The notes below the pieces were generated by a model. It had not been told where the DNA came from. It did no database searches and saw only the letters and a program-made list of their open reading frames with translations. From assembly GCA_036268405.1 (NCBI GenBank), contig DATAUF010000130.1:43833-107832 (forward strand): DNA of 64,000 bases. The letters are read 5' to 3'. This DNA is from DASZTV01 sp036268405 (lineage in GTDB: Bacteria > Actinomycetota > Actinomycetes > JAFAQI01). Position 1 is the first letter of the stretch. Each line of letters starts with the position of its first letter. Of the stretch, positions 1 through 8,885 are shown piece by piece. The translations under genes were made by a program, and so were the position numbers.

Positions 1-140
1 TCGCCCGACTCCCGGACTGCGGTGTCCGGCAGGCCGGTCCACACCGTCCCCGGCAAGCCGTCCCTGACGTTGGCCTCGACAGTGACGACGTGGGCGGTCA
101 GCCCGCTCAACACGATCGAACGCGTGCACCCGAGGCTCAT
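1..140 (-). CDS. comM: ComM/YifB-family Mg-chelatase-like AAA ATPase, N-terminal fragment
   Basis: Only the first 46 codons lie in the window; the gene runs off the left edge. The reverse strand reads MSLGCTRSIVLSGL, then VVTVEANV, then DGLPGTVWTGLPDTAVRESG. The pattern 'VEA...GLP...GLPD.AVRES' is the hallmark N-terminus of the YifB/ComM family, AAA+ proteins with a Mg-chelatase-like fold that act on DNA during recombination of transformed DNA in some bacteria. Its ATG overlaps the yraN stop by four bases (ATGA), so the two are probably translationally coupled. In actinomycetes this gene usually follows yraN, which supports the call. The catalytic region is not visible. Confidence 0.85.
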   Translation of the reverse strand, partial: MSLGCTRSIVLSGLTAHVVTVEANVRDGLPGTVWTGLPDTAVRESG

Positions 141-493
141 CAGAACGCCGCCCTTACGTGCTGGAGCTCCGGTCGGGCGTTTTTGGGCATGACGATGCTG
201 ATGACGTCGAATCGAATCGGGCCGCGATGGGGGCGCTCACGCAACCAGCACATCGCGAGGGTCTTCAGCTTCTCCGACTTGCGCCAGGTGACCGCCTCGA
301 GCGGGAGGCCATAGGCAGTTGAGGTCCTTGTCTTCACTTCGACGACGACGAGGGTGTTGCCGTCCATCGCGAGGATGTCGACCTCGCCCTCAGGGCAGCG
401 CCAGTTGCGCGTCACGATCGTGAAGCCGGCTCCGACGAGATAGCGCACGGCGTAGTCCTCGCCGGCAATGCCAAGCTGATCTTTCGTATGCAT
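140..493 (-). CDS. yraN: YraN/UPF0102 family nuclease-like protein
   Basis: A 117-residue protein, the usual family size. It has the restriction-endonuclease-like core seen as GEDYAVRYL (about residues 11-19), CPEGEVDILAMDG (33-45) and VVVEVKTR (49-56). The E-(x)-D...E-x-K arrangement is the expected PD-(D/E)xK metal-binding signature. The family is widespread, but its cellular substrate is not established; a role in DNA or RNA processing is inferred from the fold. It sits between DUF2469/rnhB and comM, the standard actinobacterial order, and overlaps comM by four bases. Upstream, 494-580 is a short non-coding gap. Confidence 0.9.
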   Translation of the reverse strand: MHTKDQLGIAGEDYAVRYLVGAGFTIVTRNWRCPEGEVDILAMDGNTLVVVEVKTRTSTAYGLPLEAVTWRKSEKLKTLAMCWLRERPHRGPIRFDVISIVMPKNARPELQHVRAAF

Positions 494-580
494 CCGGCCA
501 GGCTGGGATCGTGCGCCGACGGGATGCGGTGTCGCGGCTACCGCCTGTGGACCAGGCGGTCGGGTGTCGCGGTTTGGGGA

Positions 581-892
581 CTACCGCTCTTCAGGAACTT
601 CGAGATCCGCGGGTGGAAGCTCCTCGATGTTGACGTCCTTGAATGTCAGCACTCGTACGTTCTTCACGAACCTCGCCGGCCGGTACATGTCCCAGACCCA
701 CGCGTCGTTCATGACGGCCTCGAAATAGGTCTCGCCGGCATCGGTGTGCTGGATCACCTGAACATCGTTGGTGAGGTAGAAGCGCCGCTCCGTCTCGACG
801 ACGAACCTGAACAGCCGGACCACGTCTCGGTACTCGCGATAGAGCTGAAGCTCCATATCGGTTTCATACTTCTCGAGGTCCTCGGCGCTCAC
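581..892 (-). CDS. DUF2469 family conserved actinobacterial protein
   Basis: About 103 residues beginning (V)SAEDLEKYETDMELQLYREY and containing the conserved stretch VWDMYRPARFVKNVRV and then TFKDVNIEEL. This matches the small DUF2469 family that is nearly confined to Actinobacteria and is always found next to rnhB and yraN. Its function is unknown. I chose the GTG at 892 because GTGA overlaps the rnhB stop by four bases and AGGAAG lies 10 bases upstream; an ATG three codons earlier is possible but is too close to that ribosome site. Coupling to rnhB suggests a shared transcript. Confidence 0.88.
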   Translation of the reverse strand: MSAEDLEKYETDMELQLYREYRDVVRLFRFVVETERRFYLTNDVQVIQHTDAGETYFEAVMNDAWVWDMYRPARFVKNVRVLTFKDVNIEELPPADLEVPEER

Positions 893-1596
893 GACACCCA
901 TTCTTCCTGATCGAGTGCGGTTGCAGCATCCACCAGGTCAGCGGTCCCGAAGCTGAGTTCTACATTGCGAACGTTGACGTATGACCGGCGATGCTCCGGG
1001 CACGGCCCGTGTGCGGCGAGCGCCGTCTGATGTTCGGGGGTGACGTAGCCCTTGTGGCTGGCGAAGTCATAGACCGGCCACTCAGCATGCAACCCAGTCA
1101 TCATCCGGTCTCGCGTGACCTTCGCGAGCACTGAGGCGGCCGCGATGCAGGCAGCAACCCGATCGCCCTTCCACACCGCGAGCCCGGGAACGTCGAGCCC
1201 TGGGACCGGGAAGCCGTCGGTGAGCACATAGCCGGGCCGCAACGGCAGGGACGCGAGCGCGCGCCGCATCCCCATGACGTTGCTGACGTGCAAGCCCACC
1301 CGGTCGACCTCGGCAGCCGGAATCACCACCACGGAGTACGCCGCCGCACGGCGGACGACCTGGGCATAGACCCGGTCCCGCGCCAAGGGCGTCAGCAGCT
1401 TGGAGTCCGCGAGGCCGGGAATCTCGCCACCCTTGCCGGGCTTGAGCACCGCGGCGGCAACGACCAGCGGGCCGGCGCATGCCCCGCGGCCGGCTTCGTC
1501 CGCCCCGGCAACAGGCGTCAGCCCGCGGCGGGCAAGGGCGCGCTCGTAGCCGTAGATCCCGGCATCACGCCGTACGGTCAGTCCCGGAGCACCCAT
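889..1596 (-). CDS. rnhB: Ribonuclease HII
   Basis: Removes ribonucleotides from RNA-DNA hybrids and from genomic DNA. The 235-residue protein has the RNase HII opening motif GADEAGRGACAGPLV (residues 31-45) with catalytic Asp33 and Glu34, followed by SKLLTP and, further on, AAASVLAKVTRDRMM with the Asp needed for metal binding. Length is normal. The 3' end overlaps the DUF2469 start by four bases, and the 5' end overlaps the lepB coding end by 32 bases, so the start could be slightly downstream, although no better codon with a ribosome site was seen. Confidence 0.95.
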   Translation of the reverse strand: MGAPGLTVRRDAGIYGYERALARRGLTPVAGADEAGRGACAGPLVVAAAVLKPGKGGEIPGLADSKLLTPLARDRVYAQVVRRAAAYSVVVIPAAEVDRVGLHVSNVMGMRRALASLPLRPGYVLTDGFPVPGLDVPGLAVWKGDRVAACIAAASVLAKVTRDRMMTGLHAEWPVYDFASHKGYVTPEHQTALAAHGPCPEHRRSYVNVRNVELSFGTADLVDAATALDQEEWVS

Positions 1597-2506
1597 CGAC
1601 AGCGAGCGTACGACTCCTCTTGCGTCGCCGACGGATCAACCCGACCGGTGCGACGAGGGCAGCACCTCCGACCACGGGGGTCAGCGGCGAGCCGGCGGCA
1701 GCGAGCCCGGCCTGCTTGAACGTCGACGGGATGGGCAGCGTCCGCCAGTCCGAGACCGGCCAGATCACCACGAAGGCGCGCCCGACAACGTCCTTCACAG
1801 GCACCGGCCCGTTGACCCGCGAGTCGTCGGAGTCGCCGCGGTGATCACCCATGACGAACAGCTCGCCCTTGGGTACGACCTTCGACCTGTTGTCGAAGTT
1901 CGCGTCCGAGCAGGGCCGCGAGCCCGGGTATAGATACGGCTCGTGCAGTACGTGTCCGTTGACCGACAGCACATCGTTCGTGCAGGACACGGTGTCGCCA
2001 CCGATGCCGATCACCCGCTTGATGAAGTCGCTGCCGCCGGAGGGCGCAATGCCGATCGCCGACCCGATGCCGTGGAAGAACCGCAGAACCGGATTGCCCG
2101 GTGGGGAGTAGCTCGACTCGTTCGGCCAGCCCGGAGGCTTCTTGAACACCACGATCTCGCCGCGGCGCGGAGACCGGAAGTCATAGACCAGCTTGTTCAC
2201 GAGAACCCGGTCGAAGGGGTGACTGCCAGTGGCAGCCGAGTTGGTGAAGTCACCGCCGCCCTGCAGCGTGTTCTCCATCGAGGCGGACGGGATGTAGAAC
2301 GCCTGGACCAGGAAGGTCTTGATCAGCAGCGCGAGGACGAGCGCGATCAGGACGAGAAATGGCAGCTCACGCCAGAACGAGCCGTGCTCGGAGCGGGTGC
2401 CCTCCTGCGGAGCCGAGTCAGCCGGGTCAGCAGCCGGGCTTTCGTCGGGTTCGACGGTCGGGTCAGACGCGATGGCAGCGTCGGACTCGACAGGAGGTTC
2501 GGTCAC
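1565..2506 (-). CDS. lepB: Type I signal peptidase
   Basis: Cleaves signal peptides at the outer face of the membrane. The 313-residue protein has an acidic cytoplasmic N-terminus (1-45), one transmembrane segment (about 50-70), the nucleophile motif YIPSASMENT (Ser76 expected), the lysine box SDFIKRVIGIGGD (Lys163) and the conserved GDHRGDSDDSR motif. The Ala/Val-rich C-terminus (about 275-300) ends with a second hydrophobic stretch followed by an Arg/Lys cluster. The start is GTG without a clear ribosome site. It lies downstream of rplS as in mycobacteria. Whether it also processes the secreted proteins at 49767-52967 cannot be told. Confidence 0.93.
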   Translation of the reverse strand: MTEPPVESDAAIASDPTVEPDESPAADPADSAPQEGTRSEHGSFWRELPFLVLIALVLALLIKTFLVQAFYIPSASMENTLQGGGDFTNSAATGSHPFDRVLVNKLVYDFRSPRRGEIVVFKKPPGWPNESSYSPPGNPVLRFFHGIGSAIGIAPSGGSDFIKRVIGIGGDTVSCTNDVLSVNGHVLHEPYLYPGSRPCSDANFDNRSKVVPKGELFVMGDHRGDSDDSRVNGPVPVKDVVGRAFVVIWPVSDWRTLPIPSTFKQAGLAAAGSPLTPVVGGAALVAPVGLIRRRRKRSRTLAVDGCSGTDRTA

Positions 2507-2529
2507 GAGGCGACGTTGAGAGCTTTCGC

Positions 2530-2889
2530 TCAGCTTGCCGGGTGAGCGTCGCGGCGCTCCTTGATCTTCGCCTTCTTGCCGCGAAGGTCACGCAGGTAGT
2601 ACAGCTTCGCTCGCCGGACGTCACCCCGGGTGACGACCTCGAGATGATCGACGATCGGCGAGTGCACCGGGAACGTCCGCTCGACTCCGACGCCGAAGCT
2701 CACCTTGCGAACGGTGAACGTCTCGCGCACCCCGCCACCGTGCCGGCGAATGACCACGCCCTGGAACACCTGCACACGCGTCCGGTTGCCCTCGACGACC
2801 CGCACGTGCACCTTGACGGTGTCACCGGGGCGGAAAGCGGGGATGTCGCTGCGAAGCGAGGCGGCATCGATCGCGTCGAGCGTCTGCAT
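2530..2889 (-). CDS. rplS: 50S ribosomal protein L19
   Basis: A 119-residue protein at the 30S-50S interface. The sequence contains the L19 core FRPGDTVKVHVRVVEG, then RVQVFQGVVIRRHGGG, ERTFPVHSP and RRAKLYYLRDLRGKKAKIKER, all strongly conserved in the family. Length is normal. It follows trmD with about 100 bases between, room for its own promoter or terminator, and precedes lepB by 23 bases. Confidence 0.97.
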   Translation of the reverse strand: MQTLDAIDAASLRSDIPAFRPGDTVKVHVRVVEGNRTRVQVFQGVVIRRHGGGVRETFTVRKVSFGVGVERTFPVHSPIVDHLEVVTRGDVRRAKLYYLRDLRGKKAKIKERRDAHPAS

Positions 2890-2994
2890 GGTGGTCTCAG
2901 TTCCTCGTTCAGGGGGACGCGCGCGAACGGCGCGGTCGGTCAGGCGGTGCCATCCACTGTGCCACAGGGACCGTGGCAGGCGTTAATGCGGCGT

Positions 2995-3699
2995 TCAGGC
3001 AAGCAGGTCTGGGCGGCGCTCTCGCGTCAGGCGCTCCGACTGCTCCTCACGCCATCGCGCCACCGCCTGGTGGTCACCTGAGCGCAGGATCTCGGGCACC
3101 TCCAGCTCGCGCCAGCTCGCCGGTCGCGTGTATGCGGGCGCCTCGAGGGACCTGCCGGCGGAGAACGAGTCGTCGAGCGGCGACTCCGGGTTGCCCATGA
3201 ATCCGGGCAGCAAGCGCACGACCGCCTCGACCAGCACGAGTGACGCGGCCTCGCCACCGGCCAGCACGTAGTCACCGATCGAGACCTCGGCGACGTCCAT
3301 CCGTCGTGCGGCGTCCTGCGCGACGCGCGCGTCGATGCCCTCGTAGCGGCCGCAGCCGATGATCAGCCACGTCCGTTGCGACCATTCGCGGGCGACGACC
3401 TGGGTGAAGCGAGTGCCTGCCGGAGTAGGCAGCACCAGCAACGGCGTGCCCCCTTCTGCCGGCGGATCCACGACAAGCGCGTCCAGCGCCCGTCCCCAGG
3501 GCTCGGGACGCATCAGCATCCCCGGACCTCCGCCGTACGGCGAGTCATCAACGGTCCGGTGCACATCGTCCGTGTGCTCGCGCAGATCGTGAACCCGAAG
3601 ATCGACGTCGCCGCGCTCGTGCGCCTTGCCGAGCAGTGACACGGAAAGCGGTCCGAAGTAGTCCGGGAAGATCGTGACGATGTCGATGCGCATCGTCAT
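2995..3699 (-). CDS. trmD: tRNA (guanine-N1)-methyltransferase TrmD
   Basis: Methylates G37 of tRNAs to prevent frameshifting. The 234-residue protein begins MRIDIVTIFPDYF and has SPYGGGPGMLMRPEP, then the SAM-binding trefoil-knot region GRYEGIDARV and SIGDYVLAGGEAA, then GFMGNPES. Two Met codons precede the Arg at the start (MTMRID); the second fits the family best. It overlaps the rimM end by four bases (ATGA), so rimM and trmD are coupled, the classic rpsP-rimM-trmD-rplS order. Confidence 0.96.
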   Translation of the reverse strand: MTMRIDIVTIFPDYFGPLSVSLLGKAHERGDVDLRVHDLREHTDDVHRTVDDSPYGGGPGMLMRPEPWGRALDALVVDPPAEGGTPLLVLPTPAGTRFTQVVAREWSQRTWLIIGCGRYEGIDARVAQDAARRMDVAEVSIGDYVLAGGEAASLVLVEAVVRLLPGFMGNPESPLDDSFSAGRSLEAPAYTRPASWRELEVPEILRSGDHQAVARWREEQSERLTRERRPDLLA

Positions 3700-4214
3700 T
3701 CGGTCCCGAGCTCGAGCAGGCCTTCGGGCGGATCGACCACCAGACGCCCCGCCGGCAGGTCCACCAACGGCACGATCTCCTCGACGAACGGGACGAGCGC
3801 ATCGTCGCCGGCCTCTCGACGCACGACGAGGACGGCGGGTCCCGGTGGGTGCAGGACGTCGACGACGTCCCCGATGACGACGCCGGCACGATCTTCGACG
3901 CGCAGGCCGATCAGGTCGTGGTCCCAGTAGTCGTCGTCATTGCTCGCCGCGCGACTGGTCGCCGAGTCCGCGACGAGCAGCGTGCCCCGCAACACCTCGG
4001 CGGCGTTGCGGTCGTGCACGCCCTCGAAGCGGACGAGCAGCCGGCCAGAGTGCCATCGGGTGGTCTGCACTTTGAGCGGTCCACGCTCGGCGGGATCGGT
4101 GTCCAGCAAGACGCCGGAGGCGTAGCGATGGCCGGGATCGTCGGTGCGTACGTCGACCGTGACCTCACCGGCAATGCCGTGAGCCTTCGCGATTCGCCCA
4201 ACCACGAGCTGCAC
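3696..4214 (-). CDS. rimM: 16S rRNA processing protein RimM
   Basis: Assists maturation of the 30S head domain. The 172-residue protein starts (V)QLVVGRIAKAHGIAGEV, the highly conserved RimM opening, followed by the N-terminal barrel. The second half is the PRC-barrel domain with DHDLIGLRVEDRAG and VDVLHPPGPAVLVV, ending PEGLLEL. The start is GTG, 14 bases after the KH gene. It is coupled to trmD. Confidence 0.94.
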   Translation of the reverse strand: MQLVVGRIAKAHGIAGEVTVDVRTDDPGHRYASGVLLDTDPAERGPLKVQTTRWHSGRLLVRFEGVHDRNAAEVLRGTLLVADSATSRAASNDDDYWDHDLIGLRVEDRAGVVIGDVVDVLHPPGPAVLVVRREAGDDALVPFVEEIVPLVDLPAGRLVVDPPEGLLELGTE

Positions 4215-4228
4215 GGTGTTGAGAGCAG

Positions 4229-4453
4229 CTAGTCGACGAGATCGACGCGGATGCCCTTGCCGCCGATCGCGGACATCACCGCGCGCAGCGCCTTCGCGGT
4301 GCGTCCGGCGCGGCCGATGACCTTGCCGAGGTCATCGGGATGCACCCGGACCTCGAGGACCCGGCCGGTACGCCGCTCGCGCAAGTCGACCTGGACGTCA
4401 TCCGGGTGGTCGACGATTCCTCGGACCAGGTGGTCGAGTGCCTCGGTGAGCAC
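4229..4453 (-). CDS. khpA: KH-domain RNA-binding protein KhpA
   Basis: A 74-residue single KH domain. The GxxG loop is in DLGKVIGRAGRTAKALRAV (about 41-59), the RNA-binding signature, and the C-terminal strand is KGIRVDLVD. KhpA-type proteins bind many RNAs and, in Gram-positives, influence cell elongation. The gene sits directly between rpsP (3 bases) and rimM, its usual place, so it is expected to be co-expressed with the small-subunit assembly genes. Confidence 0.92.
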   Translation of the reverse strand: MLTEALDHLVRGIVDHPDDVQVDLRERRTGRVLEVRVHPDDLGKVIGRAGRTAKALRAVMSAIGGKGIRVDLVD

Positions 4454-4456
4454 GTC

Positions 4457-5005
4457 TTACTCGGCGGGGGCTTCGTCGGCGGGCGAAGCTTCCTCGGCGG
4501 GGGCTTCGTCGGCGGGCGGAGCTTCCTCGGCTGGAGCCTCTGCCGCCGGGGCCTCCTCAGCTACGGCCTCGGCAGCGGGGGCTTCCTCGGCTGGAGCCTC
4601 GGCAGCGGCTGCTTTCTTCGCGGGGGCCTTCTTCGCGGCGGTCTTCTTGGCCGGCGCGTCCTCGTGGGTCTCCTTGGCGGCTGCCTCGAACACCGACTTG
4701 CGGTCGACCTTCGGTGCTGCGGTGCGGACGCCCTCAGTCGGTGCCGGAAGTCCCTTGTGCGCCTGCCAGTCGCCGGTCAGCTTCAGGATCGCCGCGACCG
4801 GCTCGGTCGGCTGCGCGCCGACCGACAGCCAGTACCGCGCCCGCTCGGAGTCGACCTCGATGAAGGACGGGTCCGCCTTCGGGTGATACTTGCCGATCGT
4901 CTCGATGACGCGGCCGTCACGCTTGGTTCGCGCGTCCGCGACCACGATGCGGTAGTACGGGGCACGGATCTTGCCGAGCCGCATGAGCCTGATCTTGGTT
5001 GCCAC
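4457..5005 (-). CDS. rpsP: 30S ribosomal protein S16 with long Ala/Glu/Pro tail
   Basis: The first ~85 residues are canonical S16: MATKIRLMRLGKIRAPYYRI, then VVADARTKRDGR, IETIGKYHP and YWLSVGAQPTEPV. The protein is 182 residues against about 80-90 for S16 in E. coli. The extra part (about 115-182) is low-complexity, first Lys/Ala (KKTAAKKAPAKKAAA), then near-repeats of APAEEAP and ADEAPAEEA. Such tails are common in actinobacterial S16. The matching DNA (4461-4620) is a degenerate tandem repeat likely to vary in copy number between strains. Confidence 0.95.
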   Translation of the reverse strand: MATKIRLMRLGKIRAPYYRIVVADARTKRDGRVIETIGKYHPKADPSFIEVDSERARYWLSVGAQPTEPVAAILKLTGDWQAHKGLPAPTEGVRTAAPKVDRKSVFEAAAKETHEDAPAKKTAAKKAPAKKAAAAEAPAEEAPAAEAVAEEAPAAEAPAEEAPPADEAPAEEASPADEAPAE

Positions 5006-5082
5006 GAGGCGATGCTCTCCAAAGCCGATTCAAAGTTGTTGGTTCGAGGCGCGAACGTTCACGCGCACCGCGACGGAGGAGT

Positions 5083-5502
5083 CTACCCGGCCGGGAGCGA
5101 GCCTGCTTTCCAGATGTCCCGCAAGGCCCACGGCATGATGATGAACAACCAGATTCCGACCCCGACGATGCACGGGATGATGCCAACAACCGTTCCGACG
5201 ATCATCGGCGGCAGTGGGATAAGTAGCGCGACGGTCCAGGAGACCCGACCGATCGGGCCGAACGTGGTCGTCGTCTTGCGCCAGCGGGTCCGGACCGTCG
5301 GCGGGGCGGGTCGCGCGAACACCTGCTGGCGGTTGCCGGACATGATCGAGAACTCGCTCGCCGGACCGGCAGCAGAAGGCCCCGCGGCCGGCATGACGGG
5401 CGCCGAGACGGGCGTCTGAGCGGCACCACGCGGCAGGAAGCACTGTCCGCACCAGGTCGCCGCCGCGGCCAACACCGCGCCACACCCGCCGCACTGCTCC
5501 AC
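5083..5502 (-). CDS. Small membrane protein with N-terminal zinc ribbon
   Basis: Function not recognised. The 139 residues begin with a CxxC pair (Cys4, Cys7) and a second pair (Cys18, Cys21), a zinc-ribbon layout. A Pro/Ala-rich linker follows, then two hydrophobic segments around 89-110 and 112-128 separated by a short turn. The start is GTG with no obvious ribosome site, so it is tentative. It lies between ffh and rpsP on the same strand. The zinc-ribbon plus membrane layout recurs in the PAP2 gene at 54816, but the sequences are not otherwise alike. Confidence 0.6.
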   Translation of the reverse strand: MEQCGGCGAVLAAAATWCGQCFLPRGAAQTPVSAPVMPAAGPSAAGPASEFSIMSGNRQQVFARPAPPTVRTRWRKTTTTFGPIGRVSWTVALLIPLPPMIVGTVVGIIPCIVGVGIWLFIIMPWALRDIWKAGSLPAG

Positions 5503-5534
5503 GCCGGGGATATCGGCCGGTGTGCCCGCCCGCT

Positions 5535-7034
5535 TCAGTCCGTGCCGGGAAGCTTCAGGTTCGACAGATCGGGCGCGAGGCCAGGTGGCAGCTTCATCCC
5601 CGGTGGCAGGCCGAGTCCCTGCGTTGCATTGAAACCCGGTGGCATTGCGCCGGATCGGGCCGGGCCGCGACCCCGCTTCGAGCCGCCCTTCTTGCCGCCC
5701 TTGCGCGACGAGGGGCGTCGGGCTCCCGGAAGTCCGCCGGTCATCTGCTTCATCATCTTGCGCGCGTCGTAGAAGCGCTCGACCAGCCGGTTGACCTCGG
5801 TGACGGTCGTGCCCGACCCTTTCGAGATTCGCAGCCGACGAGAGCCGTTGAGGATCTTCGGATCCTGCCGCTCCGCGGGAGTCATCGACCGGATGATCGC
5901 CGCGATCCGATCGAGATCACGGTCGTCGATGGAGGCGATCGCCTCCTTCATCTGTCCCATTCCGGGCAGCATCCCGAGCAGATTGCCGATTGGGCCCATC
6001 TTCCTGACCATCATCATCTGCTCGAGAAAGTCCTCGAGGGTCAGGTCGCCGCCGCCGAGCATCTTCTCGGTCATCCGCTCGGCTTCGCCGGCGTCGAATG
6101 TCTGCTCAGCCTGCTCGATCAGGGTGAGCATGTCCCCCATCCCGAGAATGCGTGACGCCATGCGCTCGGGGTGGAAGACGTCGAAGTCGGAGAGCTTCTC
6201 GCCGGTTGACGCGAACATGATCGGCCGGCCCGTGACCTTGGCGACCGACAGCGCGGCGCCACCACGGGCATCGCCGTCAAGCTTGGTCAGCACGACGCCG
6301 GTGAACCCGACACCGTCCCGGAAGGCCTCAGCTGTCGTGACCGCGTCCTGGCCGATCATCGCGTCGACGACGAAGAGCGTCTCTTCCGGCGACACCGCGT
6401 CGCGGATCGCCGCGGCTTGCGCCATCATCTCGGCGTCGATGCCGAGTCGACCCGCCGTGTCGACGACGACGACGTCGTGACCCAAGCGCCGCGCGTGCTC
6501 GATCGCAGCCCGGGCGACCTCGACGGGATCCCCGATGCCGTTGCCGGGTTCCGGTGCGAACACGTCAACGCCGGCTTGTGACCCGACGACACGCAGCTGG
6601 TCAACCGCGTTGGGCCGCTGGAGATCCGCCGCCACCAGGAGTGGTGCGTGCCGCTGCTGTTTGAGCCAGCGGCCGAGCTTGCCGGCAAGCGTGGTCTTTC
6701 CGGTCCCTTGCAGACCCGCGAGCATCACCACGGTGGGTGACACCTTCGCGAGCGTCAGCGGTCGCGTCTCACCACCGAGGATGCCGACAAGCTCCTCGTT
6801 GACGATCTTGATGACCTGCTGAGCCGGGTTGAGCGCCTGGCTGACCGCAACGCCCCGCGCGCGCTCCTTGATCGCGGCGATGAAGTCCTTGACGACAGGC
6901 AGCGCGACATCGGCCTCGAGCAACGCGATGCGGATCTCGCGGGCCGTAGCGTCGATGTCAGCCTCGGACAGCCGCCCCTTGCCACGCAGCGTGCTGAAGG
7001 CCGACTCGAGCCGGTCGGAGAGGGTGTCGAACAT
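5535..7034 (-). CDS. ffh: Signal recognition particle protein Ffh
   Basis: The protein of the signal recognition particle; binds SRP RNA and signal peptides and docks with FtsY. 499 residues. The N domain covers about 1-90, then the G domain with LAGLQGTGKTTLAGKLG (P-loop), VDTAGRLGID and LTKLDGDARGG, then the Met-rich M domain with EQMMMVRKMGP and GNLLGMLPGMGQM. The C-terminus is a basic linker followed by a Gly/Pro/Met tail, as in many actinomycetes. Its partner ftsY is at 15254. The start ATG at 7034 gives the conserved MFDTLSDRLESAFSTLRGKG. Confidence 0.97.
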   Translation of the reverse strand: MFDTLSDRLESAFSTLRGKGRLSEADIDATAREIRIALLEADVALPVVKDFIAAIKERARGVAVSQALNPAQQVIKIVNEELVGILGGETRPLTLAKVSPTVVMLAGLQGTGKTTLAGKLGRWLKQQRHAPLLVAADLQRPNAVDQLRVVGSQAGVDVFAPEPGNGIGDPVEVARAAIEHARRLGHDVVVVDTAGRLGIDAEMMAQAAAIRDAVSPEETLFVVDAMIGQDAVTTAEAFRDGVGFTGVVLTKLDGDARGGAALSVAKVTGRPIMFASTGEKLSDFDVFHPERMASRILGMGDMLTLIEQAEQTFDAGEAERMTEKMLGGGDLTLEDFLEQMMMVRKMGPIGNLLGMLPGMGQMKEAIASIDDRDLDRIAAIIRSMTPAERQDPKILNGSRRLRISKGSGTTVTEVNRLVERFYDARKMMKQMTGGLPGARRPSSRKGGKKGGSKRGRGPARSGAMPPGFNATQGLGLPPGMKLPPGLAPDLSNLKLPGTD

Positions 7035-7045
7035 TGCCCGTCAGG

Positions 7046-8836
7046 CTACGTTGCGGCGAGCTCCGGGGCTGTGGTGATCTCGATGCCCGCACCGGCGTAC
7101 GTCGCCTCGATGACGTCGCCGTAGCGCGCCAGGACGCCGCGCCGTTTCAGCTTCATCGTCGGCGTCAGCACGTCGGAGTCAGGCAGCCAGTCATCGTCGA
7201 GGATGACCACCCGACGCGGCTGCTCGACCCTCGAGAGCCGCTGGTTGCCCACCGCGACGCCCTCGGCAACTTCCGCGACGACCTCGGGATCATCCGCAAG
7301 CTCGGCGATCGCCCGCCCCGGGTAGCGCGCGGCAACCGCGTCGGGGTCCAGGGTGAGCAGCGCGATCAGGTACGGACGGGAATCTCCGATCGCCATTGCC
7401 TGTCCGACCAGCGGAACGGTCTTCAACACGGCTTCGACGTTGGCCGGCGAGACGTTCTTGCCACCGGCGGTGATGATCAGCTCCTTCTTGCGGTCGACGA
7501 TCTTGAGATAGCCGTCGGCGTCGAACTCCCCGATGTCACCGCTGTGCAGCCACCCGTCGGCGTCGAGCGCCTCCGCCGTCCGTTCGGGATCGTCGAGATA
7601 GCCGGTGAAGACGATCGGGCCGCGGCAGAGCACCTCGCCGTCGTCTGCGGTCCTGACCTCGACGCCGGGGTACGCCCGACCCACCCTGCCCGGCTTGACC
7701 AGGTACGGATCCCAGGTCATGCCACCGCAGTTCTCGCTCATTCCGTATACCTCGCTCATCGGCAGCCCGATGTCGCGCAGGAAGTCGATGACCTCAGGCG
7801 GCACTGGCGCCGCTCCGGAGAAGACGTACTCACACTCATCGAGCCCGACCGCGGCGCGGATGGGCGCGAAGACCATCGCGTCCACGAAGTCCCAGGTTTC
7901 GGAGAGCTCACCGCTGGGCTCCTCGCCACGAGCTCGCAGCTGCTGCACCTCACGCCCGACCCGAAGCGCATCGGCAAACCTCGCCTGCGTCTCGGCATCG
8001 CGTCCGGCTACCTGAGCCTGGATTCCGGCGACGATCTTCTCCCAGACCCTTGGCGGACCGAACAGCGCCGATGGATGGACGGCCAGGAGGTACTCGGTCA
8101 TGCGGGCGATCTCCGGACACGGCACGACCTGCGATCCGCGAAGGATCGGGCTGTAGTGCGTGACCATGCGCTCGGCGATGTGTGCCATGGGCAGGTAGGA
8201 GATCAGCCGGCGACCCTCGTCGGTGTCCCGCCCGCTGTAGCTGGAGAAGGCCGTCACCGCCGCAAGCACGTTGGTGTGGCTGAGCATCACGCCTTTTGGC
8301 GGACCGGTGGTGCCTGAGGTGTAGATGACCGTGAGCAGGTCGCTCGGATCGGCCGCTGCCTCCGCCGCGACGAGGTCGACCGGATCGCCGTCAAGCAGCT
8401 GCTGCCAAGGCTCGGTTCCCTGCGAGGTGTCGTCGAGAACCACGACGGTCCTCAGCAGCGAGCACTCCGGAGCCGCAGCAAGCATCCGCTCGGCGAACTC
8501 GCCACCATCGACAATCGCGACCTTCGCCTTGCAGTGGTCGACCACATACGCGATCTGGTCCGGGGATGACGAGTTGTAGACCGAGATCGGAGTCGCGCCT
8601 GCCGCGAGGATGCCCATGTCCGCGGCGTGGAACTCCCAGCGGTTGCGCATCATCAGCACAACCCGGTCCCCACGACCGACGCCGAGCGCCGCGAGCCCGC
8701 CGGCGATGCGTGCCGCACAGTCGGCGTACTCCCGCCAGGTCACCTCGGGCCCAGCCAGCTCCCGCAAGGCAACGTCGTCGGGCTGGCGCTCGACGGTGCG
8801 AAGGAATGCGTCGAGCACGGTCCGGGGCGATGTCAT
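7046..8836 (-). CDS. Long-chain fatty-acid-CoA ligase family (AMP-forming)
   Basis: Activates a carboxylic acid to its acyl-AMP and then acyl-CoA. The 596-residue protein has the AMP-binding signature TVIYTSGTTGPPKGVMLSH, an acceptor region PPRVWEKIV and AVGLDECEYVFSGAAPVP, the motif SEVYGMSENCGG, then GWLHSGDIGEFD and DRKKELIITAGGKNVSP. This is the FadD15-like class. I start at MTSPRTVLDAF; 21 upstream codons are open but unlike the family. It is divergent from the SDR-like gene with 49 bases between. The pair interrupts the usual ffh-glnD neighbourhood, so it may be an insertion. The substrate chain length cannot be read from sequence. Confidence 0.9.
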   Translation of the reverse strand: MTSPRTVLDAFLRTVERQPDDVALRELAGPEVTWREYADCAARIAGGLAALGVGRGDRVVLMMRNRWEFHAADMGILAAGATPISVYNSSSPDQIAYVVDHCKAKVAIVDGGEFAERMLAAAPECSLLRTVVVLDDTSQGTEPWQQLLDGDPVDLVAAEAAADPSDLLTVIYTSGTTGPPKGVMLSHTNVLAAVTAFSSYSGRDTDEGRRLISYLPMAHIAERMVTHYSPILRGSQVVPCPEIARMTEYLLAVHPSALFGPPRVWEKIVAGIQAQVAGRDAETQARFADALRVGREVQQLRARGEEPSGELSETWDFVDAMVFAPIRAAVGLDECEYVFSGAAPVPPEVIDFLRDIGLPMSEVYGMSENCGGMTWDPYLVKPGRVGRAYPGVEVRTADDGEVLCRGPIVFTGYLDDPERTAEALDADGWLHSGDIGEFDADGYLKIVDRKKELIITAGGKNVSPANVEAVLKTVPLVGQAMAIGDSRPYLIALLTLDPDAVAARYPGRAIAELADDPEVVAEVAEGVAVGNQRLSRVEQPRRVVILDDDWLPDSDVLTPTMKLKRRGVLARYGDVIEATYAGAGIEITTAPELAAT

Positions 8837-8885
8837 GCGCCGAACCGTACGACGCACAATGCCAGTGTGACGAGAGAGGTAGGCG